Shown: piece by piece, positions 1 through 12,100 of the stretch
Numbering within the stretch: the first letter of the stretch is position 1
How the letters are laid out: each line of letters starts with the position of its first letter
Assembly (NCBI RefSeq): GCF_020085105.1
Contig: NC_058057.1
Location: forward strand, 21,565,860 to 21,629,859
From: Siniperca chuatsi
Taxonomy: Eukaryota; Chordata; Actinopteri; Centrarchiformes; Sinipercidae
Direction of reading: 5' to 3'
Length of the DNA: 64,000 bases
Program-made: the position numbers and the translations under genes
Notes under the pieces: model-generated
The model's input: only the letters and a program-made list of their open reading frames with translations
What the model was told of the DNA's origin: nothing
Databases searched by the model: none

Positions 1-48
1 AATGCCCCAAAAAATAAATGAAAAGAAAATGTGAGTGTTCTTCCTTAC

Positions 49-1021
49 CAGGTTGACTGCAGGTCCCCCACGTCCTGATCGCAGAGTAATTCTAACATGG
101 TGCTTCTTCTCCAGCCAGCTCACCACTTGTTTCAGCTTGGTGGTGAGGTCATGAGCTGCGATGCCAGATGAAAAGGTGAGCTCTTTCACCTGCACTGGGG
201 CTGTGGAGAGAATATAGTCGGTCCCGTTTTATATGATGTGTTAGATTGTGTTTCACATACTGTGTGTACAATGTTTTTACTGTTGAATACTGATGTTACT
301 GAGAGGTTACAAAGCAATGCCTTTCTTCACAGAGTAATTGGCTTGTTTAATGAAACATTTTGACTAGATCCCAAAAGGTAATTATTTCGTTAATACCTCT
401 AATCGCTTTGGGCCAGAGGTGGTTTCGGAAGAACAAAAAGGTATGATCTGCAAGTTGTAAGTGTTTTCACTCTTCATCAGTCAGACTACTTGTTCAATGT
501 ATATTAAAACAGTGGTTCCCAATCTTTTTGGCCTGTGACACGTCCCTGCCAGGACACCACTTACCTGCTTTTGCTTTCTGTTTCTCCCGCAGTTTCAGCT
601 GCTCTTCGTGGATCTGTTTGCCGCTCATCAGCCGGTAGACGGGGGGATCTTTGTGTTCACTGAGCAGCACCAATTTGAGACCCTGCTCGTCCATGATTCT
701 GATCACATCTGCACGGTGCATGGTTCCCAGGTTCTCGCCTGTGTCACTTATCACCTGTATCTGACGCTGCGGGATCTTACGGCCAATAGTGTTGATTGTG
801 GCATGAGCTCGGGAATCCTGCTTTTTTTTCTTTGGTGCAGGAGTCTGTTCTGTGTCGTTTACAGCAGTGGAGAATGGAGACCATCTCCAGGAGGAAGCAA
901 CGATGTTAGATCTTTCACTGCATATGGTAAATCTTGATGCTGGTGTCCAGTAGCCAGGACCGCCACCACACACGGCTCTCACTGTTCGGCTTAGCACCCA
1001 CCTCACACAACCTGCAGACAT
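49..1021 (-). CDS. mtif3: Mitochondrial translation initiation factor 3, N-terminal part (partial gene)
   Basis: Two coding exons are visible on the minus strand: 1021-565 (acceptor at 1025, donor GT at 564-563) and 200-49 (donor GT at 48-47). The junction is in phase (KAKA-A-PVQVKEL). The last exon or exons lie beyond the left edge. The first about 60 residues are rich in Arg, Ser and Trp and poor in acidic residues, as in a mitochondrial targeting peptide. Then comes the bacterial-type IF3 N-terminal domain (TINTIGRKIPQRQIQVISDT, then RADVIRIMDEQGLKLVLLSE), a Lys/Glu-rich linker, and the start of the IF3 C-terminal domain (VKELTFSSGIAAHDLTTKLK, then VRITLRSGRGG). Known for the family: IF3mt dissociates 55S ribosomes and proofreads initiation in the mitochondrial matrix. 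The start codon lies 4 nt inside its exon, just after a good acceptor, so an upstream noncoding exon is expected. Confidence 0.93.
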
Positions 1022-1025
1022 GTCC

Positions 1026-2206
1026 TAGATAAAAAGCGAGGGGACAATTGAGCTGCCAGATGTGATTTATGTGAAACAGCATGCTTCAGGAAAAGGCCAC
1101 TATTGAGAAATGTTTTTTATATTTTGCTGTCCATTTTATCACGATCTTAGAGTTAAACTTTTCCTGAAATTGTTTACAAAAGTTTATGTCTGATATAATG
1201 TGTTTGACACATACATACAGTGCCATGTATTGGCCTGCTTTCCTCATGTTTTTTCTTCCCTCTGTAGGTAATATAAGCAGTGTCTTGTAAGCCATATGGG
1301 CTGGGCACCTTTGGGTGTATGACACTTGAATACAAAAATATTCATTAATTAATTCAGTCATTTATTTCCTATCTGACAGGTTAGGCAGAGCTGACACCAC
1401 AAAATTTTCAATGGATGTCAATTTTATCTGTGCATCATTAGTGGCATCTCGTTTGAAACTTGCAATGCAAAGTTTACAATGCATCATCAGCCAGTTCATA
1501 CAGCTGTGAAATAATTTTCCAGCTTTGTCAGCACCCCACCAGGCCAGCCTCCATTAAAACATCGGCCAATTAAAGTTAGCCTCTCTTATCTTTCACTGCA
1601 CACACCACAAATAAGACACTTTTCAAGCCGTCAGGGTCGACTGTGGTATTCGGGATACAACACACTTACTTCATTACTTACTTTTGGAAGTTTTAGGCAT
1701 ATTTGCATTTCAATGAAGTTGGTTCACCTGATATTTTCACAAGCGTCTGCAGTTAAAACAATCGGTGTAAGCAGATTGTAAAAGTTAACATATAATTGGA
1801 AGTTCATCAGTAACGTTATGCCGAACTGACCAGCAAACCTTAATAATTCATAAAATGCATAGCAGCAAATGCATCGGGTTGCACTGGGTGTGGAGTTAAC
1901 ATGTCAACATTAAACTGTAAGGTTTTAGATGGGAGTCTGGAATTGATCGAGAGAGCCGTTCACAGTCATCTAGGCTGAGTTTAGTGCAGGCTTAACGTTA
2001 TGGAGACAATGTCATTTGAATTAATAAAATCGATGTCATTGGCACAAGTTGTCCTGGACGTATTAGCTTGATCTCCGATTACACACAAAGTGAGTTGTGT
2101 TAAAAACATTAATGTAGGCACAAAAGGTCAAAGTAGAGATTGACGCCAATCTCGCCAGTAAGTAAATTCCCCAAATGTGTCTTCAGTTCCTGTGATTTTT
2201 ACTCAC
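1026..2206. other. mtif3 first intron, nothing recognised
   Basis: AT-rich sequence between the probable noncoding exon and the first coding exon. A 91-residue open frame on the minus strand (1361-1086) has no family resemblance and no splice context. No repeat was recognised with confidence. Confidence 0.5.
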
Positions 2207-2290
2207 TGTAGATCACCGTTGTTCATGCTCTCTGTTGGGTTGCAGGGTGACTGTTGTGTCTTCTTCCGCCATGTACTTCTTCGTTTAATG
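2207..2290 (-). promoter_or_regulatory. Probable mtif3 5' noncoding exon and promoter
   Basis: On the minus strand a strong donor (CTACA|GTGAGT, GT at 2206-2205) is the best candidate to splice onto the acceptor at 1025. A CTTCCGG ETS-type box lies a little upstream, at about 2332-2338, as in many housekeeping promoters. The exon's upstream end is not defined by the sequence. This is inference from splice sites only. Confidence 0.35.
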
Positions 2291-2599
2291 TGAGTCAGAA
2301 TATGTGCAAAAAAAAACCACGATGCTGCCCTCTTCCGGACAAAGCAAGACACGTCCCTACTCCATTAAAGGGTCGGTTCACCCAAATCACTAAAAGGAAT
2401 AACATATGTTCTCATTCGTCCCTAGTAATCTTGCCATCCAGATAGTTCTAGTTTTACTTGCCTAGGTTTTGAAATGTCTGTCTATTACATTTCTGTCTCG
2501 ATCCTAATGCAATGGAGGTGAAAGGAATTTAACTAGTGGTTAATTAATGGTCGCACGAAACAGATCAGCCTGTGGTGGAAGAAGTATTCAGGTCCCCTA

Positions 2600-2990
2600 C
2601 TCACACCTTTAACGTAATTAAAATTGGCCCCTTGAGGACAGTGGAAACAAGCTGTGAACTGCTGGCAAACATGTTAGCGTAATGCACAGTTGCCTATTTA
2701 CACTCACGTAGCAACATTAGCATTTCATTTGGAGTCGTGTTTCTCGCCATCTGTTGAACTTAGGTCCAATATTTACTCTCCTTTTAGCTCTGTTTTAGTC
2801 TCCACCAACCTCGCTAACTTTGTCTGTCTGCTGTTTGGTGCTGGACAGACAGCTAGCATACGATGAGTTTATCAGAGCTTTTTCGCTCAGAACAGGTGTG
2901 AAGAGTAATGTTGTGGACCATAAAACCAAAATAATTAGCTGAAAGACGCTGAAACACTATGTAGAGATGAGAGGAACTGCAAAGTTGGTT
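2600..2990. repeat. Interspersed repeat (GCTAACAAGTTTGCC family), copy 1
   Basis: This stretch shares strings such as 'gttgcctatttacac', 'gcaacattagcattt' and 'ggagtcgtgtttct' with 47855-48060, and similar words in reverse orientation with 18480-18660 and 28710-29255. The ends are blurred. It is a degraded dispersed element, probably a nonautonomous DNA transposon. Confidence 0.5.
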
Positions 2991-3095
2991 GATCATTTTC
3001 TGTAGGTTTGTTATGAGCAAAGCGTCATCCTTTCACATTACACACAGTCTTTCGACCTATTTTTAACATATTAATGCAGCTTTATCGTCCCAGTC

Positions 3096-3524
3096 AAAGG
3101 GGCGATCACACAGAGATGCGTCTCTAGAAACGTGTCGCCAACAAAACCATTGTTTTCCTATTGTACGGCGCGCCTGGTGTGCGCTCCTCTCTTGTGCAGC
3201 GCAGTTTTTTGGGGGGTTTTTAGACTTAAAGGTTAACATATTCTCAACTTTTCAGTGCGAGACGCGGAGTCGCACCACTCGTCAATGTCACACTTGGCCT
3301 AGGCAGCCAATCAAATCAAGCAAGAGGCGGGCTTTACTACTTTTTTCCTGTTGCTTGAACGGCCAGGTGAGTCTCTCTGGTGAGTATTATGCTGTTCACT
3401 ATGCCGATAAATTGTCTAACTAGCTAGCTAGCTAGTTTGGTGTTGGATGCAGCCCCGCTCCAAAGGCACACCAGCTGTATTGCCCGACTCACTTTGACAA
3501 GGCGTTTCTGTGTGATCCCCTTTA
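3096..3524. repeat. Nonautonomous DNA element with terminal inverted repeats
   Basis: The left end reads AAAGGGGCGATCACACAG and the right end, reverse-complemented, AAAGGGGATCACACAG, about 430 bp apart. There is no coding capacity. The GC-rich core contains 'gcgagacgcggagtcgc'. Looks like a MITE; hAT-like origin is a guess. Confidence 0.55.
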
Positions 3525-3529
3525 AGAAG

Positions 3530-3870
3530 AGAAGATTGATACCTTTCTCATAAAGTTTAGACCTCTCTCATAGATGTCCATTCAATATAAATCTATAACC
3601 AGCAGCCGATTAGCTTAGCTTAGCATAAAGACTAGAAATGGGGGGAAACAGTTAGCCTGGCTCTGTCCAAAAATAACAAATGAGTGCATATAATATATAA
3701 AGGTAACAAAAAGACTATTTCTTGGTCAGGTGTGACTTCAGAAAGTCTTGGTGTCACTGCTGTTTCCAATCATTATGCTAAGCTAAGCTAACCAGTTGCC
3801 TGTATCTCATATGAGAGTCGAAGAAACTTTCATTAACGTTCATTTCATTAATTAAAGGAAACTTTTCCTT
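3530..3870. repeat. Fold-back repeat family F (GGGGGAAACAGCTAGCCT), copy 1
   Basis: Contains 'cagcagccgattagcttagcttagcataaagac' in part, then 'ggggggaaacagttagcctggctctgtcc', and returns through 'tatgctaagctaagctaacc' in inverted order. Further copies are at 8890-9487, 10014-11049 and 54536-55009. This copy is shorter and diverged. Confidence 0.55.
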
Positions 3871-3970
3871 TAAAGTAATTAAGCTACTTTACTATTTTTT
3901 TTTTTACTTTTTGTGTACAGTTACAAAGAAATAGTGTTTTTTTCATAATTGGTTTATGAAAGTGAGAATT

Positions 3971-4691
3971 TAATGATCATATGTTTGATAGCAATTTATG
4001 TTTTGAGCAACATATCACTAAGCTTGTCCAATCATGTTTTTATCACCTCAGAAACATTGCAAAAATCCGATCTATTTTAAATCTTAGTGATGCAGAAACT
4101 GTTGTGCATGCTTTTATCTCCTCACACCTTGATTATTGTAACAGCCTGTTCACTTGTCTTAATCAAAAAACTTTGACACGACTGCAGACTGTACAGAACT
4201 CAGCTGCTCGGTTGTTAACCAGGACCAAGAGGTACGACCACATCACACCTGTTTTAGCCTCTTTACATTGGCTCCCTGTTTGTTTTAGGATTGATTTTAA
4301 GATCTTGTTGATTACTTTTAAGGCTCTTCATGGCCTGGTTCCATATGATATTTTAGACCTTGTAATCCCTTATGAACCTTCACGTAGTTTGAGATCTTCA
4401 GGCAGGAGTCTCCTGTCTGTTCATGAGTCCAGGATGAAAACTAAGGGGGACAGAGCTTTTGCTATCAGGGCCCAGAGGCTCTGGAACAACCTGCCCGAAG
4501 AAATTAGGTTGTCTGAGTCAGTGTCTTCGTTTAAGTCTCGTCTCAAAACACATTTTTATCTGAAAGCATATCCTGATTTTACCTGAACTGGCTGTTTATT
4601 TTATTGCTTTCGTGTCATTCACTGTGGTATTTTATTTCTCTTGTTGTGAAGCACTTTGTACTTTGTTTTGATAAGTGCTCTATAAATAAAG

Positions 4692-4735
<44 letters not shown>

Positions 4736-4736
4736 G
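3971..4736 (+). mobile_element. L2/CR1-type LINE, 3' end of ORF2 plus tail
   Basis: A 201-residue open frame (3981-4586) carries the C-terminal hallmarks of L2-type ORF2 proteins: an LDYCNSLF motif, then VQNSAARLLTRTKR, LHWLPVCFRIDFKIL, FKALHGLVP, and a final FKSRLKTHF before the stop. The 3' region ends in a short AATAAAG and an (ATT)n run at 4697-4735. The copy is severely 5'-truncated: no endonuclease and no catalytic reverse-transcriptase palm. The open frame is intact over this piece, so the insertion is fairly young. Confidence 0.85.
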
Positions 4737-5899
4737 CTGTTGTAAAATTGAAACGTTTGAGCAGATTGCTGTGTGTGTATAGGCAATGAAACAAACGCAG
4801 TGAGCCATGCAAATAACAAATACCACAGGCGAAGGGAAATTTAATTGAAAAATATTAAAATTTCCTCTCTCTCACACATGATGCTACAAATACTTCAGCA
4901 GCTAGAGCTTATCAGCTGAGCTTACCAGAATTTACACTGTATCGAAACTGGATTTGGCTCTGTTGCCTGCGTAGTTGACTGGTTGGGTTTTTAGGTGCAT
5001 TTTGTTGTATCTGCACATTTAATATGCTGTTTTCTTTGAAATGATACATTTCTATGGAATGAAACATTTTTATATGGCAAAATAAATGTCAACCAGTCAG
5101 ATTCTGGTCTTAACAAAATTTTGACTAAATATGTAGTTGCATTTTATAGCGACACATCTCCAAAAAGGTAATCTGGATTTATAGTGAAAGCTCATAATCT
5201 TGGTTATTTATTTAAATTTTGTTATTTATTGTATATACAGGCCCAATCTTTACACAAGCTGCATTGCAGACTGGTCTTTGTACATTTTATATTGTTTCAG
5301 AGCGATGAAATAATTTGGATGTATTTGATCTGTATAATATATAAATATGTTAATTACTTTTTGTGACCCAGTCAATGTTTTAACAGGTTTTTGTGTGTGT
5401 GTGTTTAGCTAAGAACAAATGAAATTTTATGGAGTGGAGATGTTTGGAAAATCCATTTCCAAATGCAATTATAAATGACAAGTAAAATATAATTCAAATT
5501 TTAATTTAAATTATTCCTCATCATTTATACTTTCCTCCTGAATATTTACTATTTACTTTACATTAAAAAATATAGGCTGTTATTAAAAATAGTTAGCAGA
5601 CATGATCCTTCTGAAAAATGATCAAGTATTCTTGATGATGTTTTTGTAAAGGTTATACTCTTCCCACACCCCTGAATTATTTGGTATTCACACATTTAAT
5701 ATATTTTCACCACAAGACAACAAGCCACTGTACATCACAACCACCATTCAGTCTGTTACATCATCACTGGATGTTCACCAAGCATATTGTTATTTGGGTT
5801 ATTTTGCATGGGAGAGTGGCACAAGGATTAATTTGCAAAACAAAATTTCTGCGGCAAGCAGCTATGCAAAGTCAGTTTGACAACATATTCATCTGGCCA
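4737..5899. other. Intergenic, nothing recognised
   Basis: Strongly AT-rich spacer between the LINE fragment and the adhesion GPCR gene. Small open frames (60-80 residues) have no recognisable domain. No inverted repeats or tandem arrays beyond a short (GT)n at about 5393-5404. Confidence 0.5.
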
Positions 5900-6104
5900 A
5901 AATATTCAGCTGCTCTTATTTAGTGCTGCTGTTCAGTGTTTTGACATTACTTCAACCAGAGAAAGGTAAGAATTTAAATACTTGGGTCATTTTTGGCTGA
6001 TGATCCCTTGCAGAAAAGTACACTATAATAATACTTGTTATTCATCTACTGTAGCAGTGATTGGATCACACATCTTGACTGAGCCTTCATGCCATCAAAA
6101 GAAC

Positions 6105-9100
6105 ATGAACTGGATGACTTGGGTTTTCTTTGTGAGCCTTCTGAGTATTTGTCTTGTATGTAAGTAGACACAATCTCCAAGTACTAAAGCCTGATGGGAT
6201 CTCTGTTGAACTTCAAACAACTGCTTGAATATCACATTGTATTGTTCTCTTAAGGAATTACATGTTTTGAGCATGAATATAGAAAACTGGAAAAACATCT
6301 ACTATGGTTCTTATAATGTGTAAGAAATATTGTGAGAAGAATATGGAATTTTTGTTTAACTTGTTATGTTATGTGAATCTGGTATTTTAGCCCAAGAAAC
6401 GAACAATACCTGCCCAAAGGATAAGAGTTGTGACAAACTCAGAACATGTTTGAGCGACAAAAATCCACATTTGGTTGTTGTTGATAACTTCAATGGCGTC
6501 ATCAGTGCACAAAAACAGTGGAATCAAAGTAAGTCAAAACTATAATAAACATTTTAATTACAGTAGTCACACAAGCTATATAAATATTTCAGGCTCTATT
6601 TTTTTTTCTTAACCATTGTTTGTTGTAAAATCTTTGACTGGCATGATTAAGGGGTTAAGGTGTGGTACTGCAGCCTACCACATAGGACTGGTAGAGATGG
6701 GAAAGATCAGTGGTGGAAAGTAACTAAGTACATTTACTCAGTTACTGTACTAGTGCAATTCTGAGGTACTTTTACTTTACTTGAGTATTTCCATTTTATG
6801 CTACTTGATACTTATACTCCACCTGAGACCACAACCATTTTTATGGCAAAAACACCGCTTGTTTTTAGCAACAAAACCAGATATTTTTTGCGAGGCGTTG
6901 GGACATTTGCGGATGTTTTTATGGTGACAACACCGGGTGTTTTAACCCAAATCATGTTCCTAATCATAACCAAGTGTTTATTGTGCCTAAACCTAACCAG
7001 ACCAATCACAGCATTTGAAACGTAGAGATTAAATGCTTTAAATGTACAGACTGCAGGTATCTGTGGTTTCCAGAAATGCATAATTCATACATTTTATTCC
7101 AGCGATTGGGTTGCCATGAGCCATCAGTCTAGACTAAATGGCCAGGTCAGATTTCTTGTGTATCCATTGAACTATAATAAATTATTTTGATTTTATTATT
7201 TGTAGATATTCCTTTTTGTTTGTAAGTATATCTGCTTTTGGGTAACTGCTGTAAAATATTGTGTAAACGTATGTAAGAGTATTATGAAATTACTACGTGA
7301 CATAAAAAAGACTGCATTCTTTACCTCTTAGCAGGAAATGGTTGCATAATATTTCTGAAGAAAAACTCAACAGAAAAACGTGAGTACAACCAAATTGTTA
7401 TACTCACAGAATAATAAATATTTAAAAAAAATGACATCAGCATTTCAACAAGCTAAAAATATGACTCTATTTCTGTTTTTAATTAATAGAGTTGAAGAGA
7501 CAGTGGCCTCAAATAGAGAAAAAGGATGGTGCCTATCTACTACTCCTTTCAAAATGGCATTTCAACGATAAATGTCCAATACGTCTGTTTGTCCTGCAAG
7601 GAAACTGCAACACCACAGTGTCTGGCCTCACAGGTGATACTACATAACTGTATAACTATAACTGTTTTACCTTTTCCAGTGTCATTTTTCAACATTTTTA
7701 GCACCACAAAATTAAATTATATTCACCTTCACTGTGTTTATTGTCCAGGGCAGATGAGGAAAGTTGAAAAATATGTCTGTTTTCTTGTTTGTGTGTGTGT
7801 ATATGTGTGTGAAAGAGAGAGATTTGGGTGAACAGGCCCTTTAAAAATGTAAAACAACAGTTCCTCTTTAAAGATACAAAGATAAAATATGTTTTTGTTA
7901 ATATAAATTTCTTTTACGATCCAGATTCAGAGTGCATCTTCAATCACACTGTCACAGGTAAGCTGACAGTTCAGTCTGTAAAAATTAAATGACAAAAACA
8001 GGTCTAATAAAATATAATTACATTTGCACTTAACTTAAACATTTGCAATGATAAATAGTCTCTTTTAATTAAGTTATTAAATATTAGTTAAATAATGTAG
8101 AAGTCTACTATTCACTTTTTTACCACCCCTCATACAGTCAGAGTAATATCAAAGACATTTTAAAATAATTTTAGATATTTACTTTCTGAAGTTGTGTGCC
8201 TTCATAGCTCTGTCACGCTTGGCTTATATTTCTTCTTTACTGTGGATGGGTACCAATTCTGACAGTGTTTCCATTAATAGGATCTTGCCAGGTTAGATGT
8301 TTGGATACAAAGACCATATGTGAACAATCAACTTATGAAGAAAAATACTGCAGGGGTAAGTTCCCTTCAGAGAAGCAAAAAATGAATGTGTAAATGTTGC
8401 TTCTGCAGCTCTCCAAACTTCTATCATATCTGGCTTGTTTTGCTGATAGCAATGAGCGCACAATATAATGCACAACATGCTAATTAATGCTGTGGACACT
8501 TGCTTTAATTGTCACAAACTGTTACATACAACTGTGTATTTTACCATACAGATGTTTGATCTAGTGAAAGGAAATGGAATGAATGAAAAACAAGATGACC
8601 TAATGAATTAAACTGACAGGAGTGAATTTTGAAAGTTGTCAAAAATGCTAGCTAACGCTTGAGATAAAACTAGATGTCCCTTTCTTTCAGATCAACAGGT
8701 CCAGGACAAGTACTTCATCAACATAACAGCAACAAACAAAAGCTGTCTCAACTGTGATAATCCAGTGAAAAAGCCTGAGAAGGAACTTGATTCCGATTAT
8801 CTCAATAAGCGCAATATGACATTAAACCATAATGTAGGAGAAGAAACTGATGCTGCCCAAGCTGCGTAAGACATGCTCCAAGAATTTATTAAAGGAATAG
8901 TTAGACATTTTAGGAAATATATGTGTGTGGTTAATGTTTTTTGTACATGGTCCTGACAGATACATGTAAAGAACTAAACTAAACTAAACTATTCACTTTC
9001 TTTCCAATAGTGAGGTGAGAAGATGAATACCACTGTGGAGTTTGAGCAAGGAGGCGATTAACTTAGTTCAGCATGAAGATTGGAAGCAGGGGGAAACAGC

Positions 9101-12100
9101 TAGCCTGGTTCAGTCCAAAGTTTAAAAATCTGTTTTCCAAACCCCCTTACGCTCACTAATAACAGAAATGCAAAACTGATAATTTGCCAGGAAGCTGTTG
9201 TTCACCAAGAAATAGTTACAGCACGAAACTCTCCGTGAAACCATACAGCTTTACATTTCTGAATGTGTGAGCATTAAGCACACAAGATAGAATGTGTTCA
9301 TTTGTGAACTTTAGAGGTGCTATTAAGCAGATTTTTTAAACTTTGGACAGTGCCAGGCTAGCTGTTTCTCCCTGCATCCAGTCTTTGAGCTAAGCTAAGT
9401 TAATCACTTCCAAGCTCCAGCACCATAGTTAATGCACAAACATGAGAGTGGTATTGGTCTTCTCATCTGACTGGAACTATTCCTTCTAAACATTGAAATT
9501 AAAACAGGGAAAATGTGTTAGGCTACCATGGTAATGTATATACTCAGGTTTTGACCTTAAAGAAAATGTATGCAAAAACTATTAAAGTACTGATTACAGA
9601 GTTGCATGTATGATACCTCATCTATAAGGCATGAATATTCTTCCATCTGTCAACAGTGGATTTATGAACAAAATGGCCAACCTCGCCGCCTCCATCAATG
9701 GGTCTTCAGCTACAGTGACTGTGGGAGAAGGAGTCACGGGTATCTTAGTGAGAGAAACAGACCCTGTGAACATAGACGAAGTCTCCTTTGCTTATGTGTC
9801 TCCAAATGACAGCATGAGTGTGGGTGCATTACTTTTATTTGACCTCCATACATGTGCTATGTCAACAGAATAACTTCAGAATAACAGTATGTGTTGGATG
9901 TGATGATTATCTAACTTGAGAGTGATGAAATGAGTGGTCAATATAAACTTTAAGGACATGTCATCCAGCCACCCTGTCTCTCATTTGTAAATAATTTGTG
10001 GTGGTGTAAATGAAGGACTTGTTCAACATTTTGGGAAATACTCTTACTTGCTTTTTTTTCCAAGAGCAAGGTGAAAGGATCATAACCAACATCATGTGTA
10101 TACGTTAAGTTGTGAGCTGGAATCAGGAAGCGTTTAGCCTAGCATAGCATAAAGGCTGGAAGACTTAAAAAATATGTATACCAAAAACTCAAAAGCATAT
10201 TAGTTAATGTCATGTGTCATGTTTGGTTAATCTGTATGTACACAAAAATGTAACAAGACTGAGTCTGTTGCCATGCTAGCAGGCTGTAGGTGCAGCAGTA
10301 CTTTACAGAAATTGCTAAAATGCTGATGTTTACCATCTTAGTTTAGCATGTTAGCATGCTAACATTTGCCAATTAGCGCTAAACACAAAGTACAGCTGAG
10401 GCTGATGGGAATATCATTAGTTTTGCAAGTATTTGGTCATAAAAAGTATCGAGCAAACTGATATTTTGACCTGATAATGGCGCTAGGAGAAACTTCAGAG
10501 GATCACTAAAGTTATTACAATATCTGTACCAAATTTCATGGCAATCCATCCAAATTTTACTAAAACCGAAAGTGTGAAGCTCGTGTTAGGGTGAGAGGAA
10601 AAGTTAGGGGATCACCAAAGTCTGTAGGAGTCATCCTCTTGGAATCACAAATGTCAAAAGTTCATGGCAATCCATCAAATTGTTACTGAGATATTTCAGT
10701 CTGGACCAAAGTGGTGGACTGACCGACAGAAAGACTGACATTGTCATCCACAGAGCCATGCTAATGAAAACAGCAGTGTGTTTTATGGGGAGTTACTTGC
10801 TGGAACAATTTCTTGGCAAACAACAGCCAGGTGCAGTGACAGTGTGCTGCATTACCATTGTACCTGTACAGAGACAACCTCTGTTCGCCACCTGAATCTG
10901 GCAACCTGCGCTATAGCCGGAGATGCTGCACAGAATCACTGGGCGAATGGATTAACATTTGTCTGTCAAGAAATAGTTACAGCACGTATCTCTTCCTAAA
11001 ATCGCAACAGTAGCACAGTAGTTTCCAAAATGTTGAACTATTCCTTTAACTGATTACATTTACTGAAGTACTTAAATAGCAACTTGAAGGACACAATGTG
11101 TTGGTCCTTCCCTCAATACTTTCCAACTTCTCTAATCTGTTTGTGGCCCATTTACTGAAGATGTAAATGTTTAAAAACAGGTCACAAATTTTTGTTTCAT
11201 TTTAAAAAAAAAAAAGCAAAGTAATTTCCTAAATGCTAAGTAATTTCCTGGATTATAATTGGATGCAGTTAAAGTGAATATTTTCGTAAGTCTTTAGACT
11301 TTAAAACTGCACTGTACACGATTTATACAACACACTTGTTATGCTCTTCCTTGCAGATTATAGAAAGCAGAGATAATCTGCCTCAATTTTCAAGATCTGT
11401 TACAGTGTCAAAAGAAGCGTTTGAAAAAGCTGTCAGTTTGAACGTTAGAGTTCCATTTGCAGCTCTTTTCCGATTCACCAATCTAACTAAGGTAAGAAAA
11501 AATATCTCATTTCACCTTCAGTGATACTGTAAATACTCCTTACATATTTGATCATGTTACTATTTTGTAGTTGTTCCATTTTTTCAGGATGAGATGAACA
11601 GCGCTGTTCTCGGTAATGAGGTTTTAGCGGTCGAAATGGGAACCAGTATCACCAATCTCACAGACAAAATATCCCTCAATTTTCTGAATATGAAATACGT
11701 AAGTTAAAAGAAATGCATCATCAAATGTGTATTAGTTGTACTTCTTTGAGTTTGTTTACCATCCAAGAGCATATTGTTAATGCAGTTCTGTTGTTTTCTT
11801 TACAGGAAGGAATTGCATCTTGTCAATCATGGAATGGTGAAGGTATTTATCCCACTTGCTTATTTGCATGTTGATGTACAGTAAGATGTTGCTTTAAGAT
11901 TAAATTTTGGATGGGTCTACATCTATGAGTGATGGTGCCCTCTTTTCTCTCTATCATTTATAGGTCATTTAATGTGTTACATGTGTTACATTTTCAGAGC
12001 AGACATTTGGACACATCAGCACAAGTGTAATTGATAACAGAAACAATGGCTTTTAGGATCAAAACCCCACAACGTGACTGCTGCTATGACCCAAGTATTT

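Noticed and set aside
4615..4812. Frames with poly-Leu or poly-Asn
   Set aside because: Translations of the (ATT)n tail of the L2 fragment.
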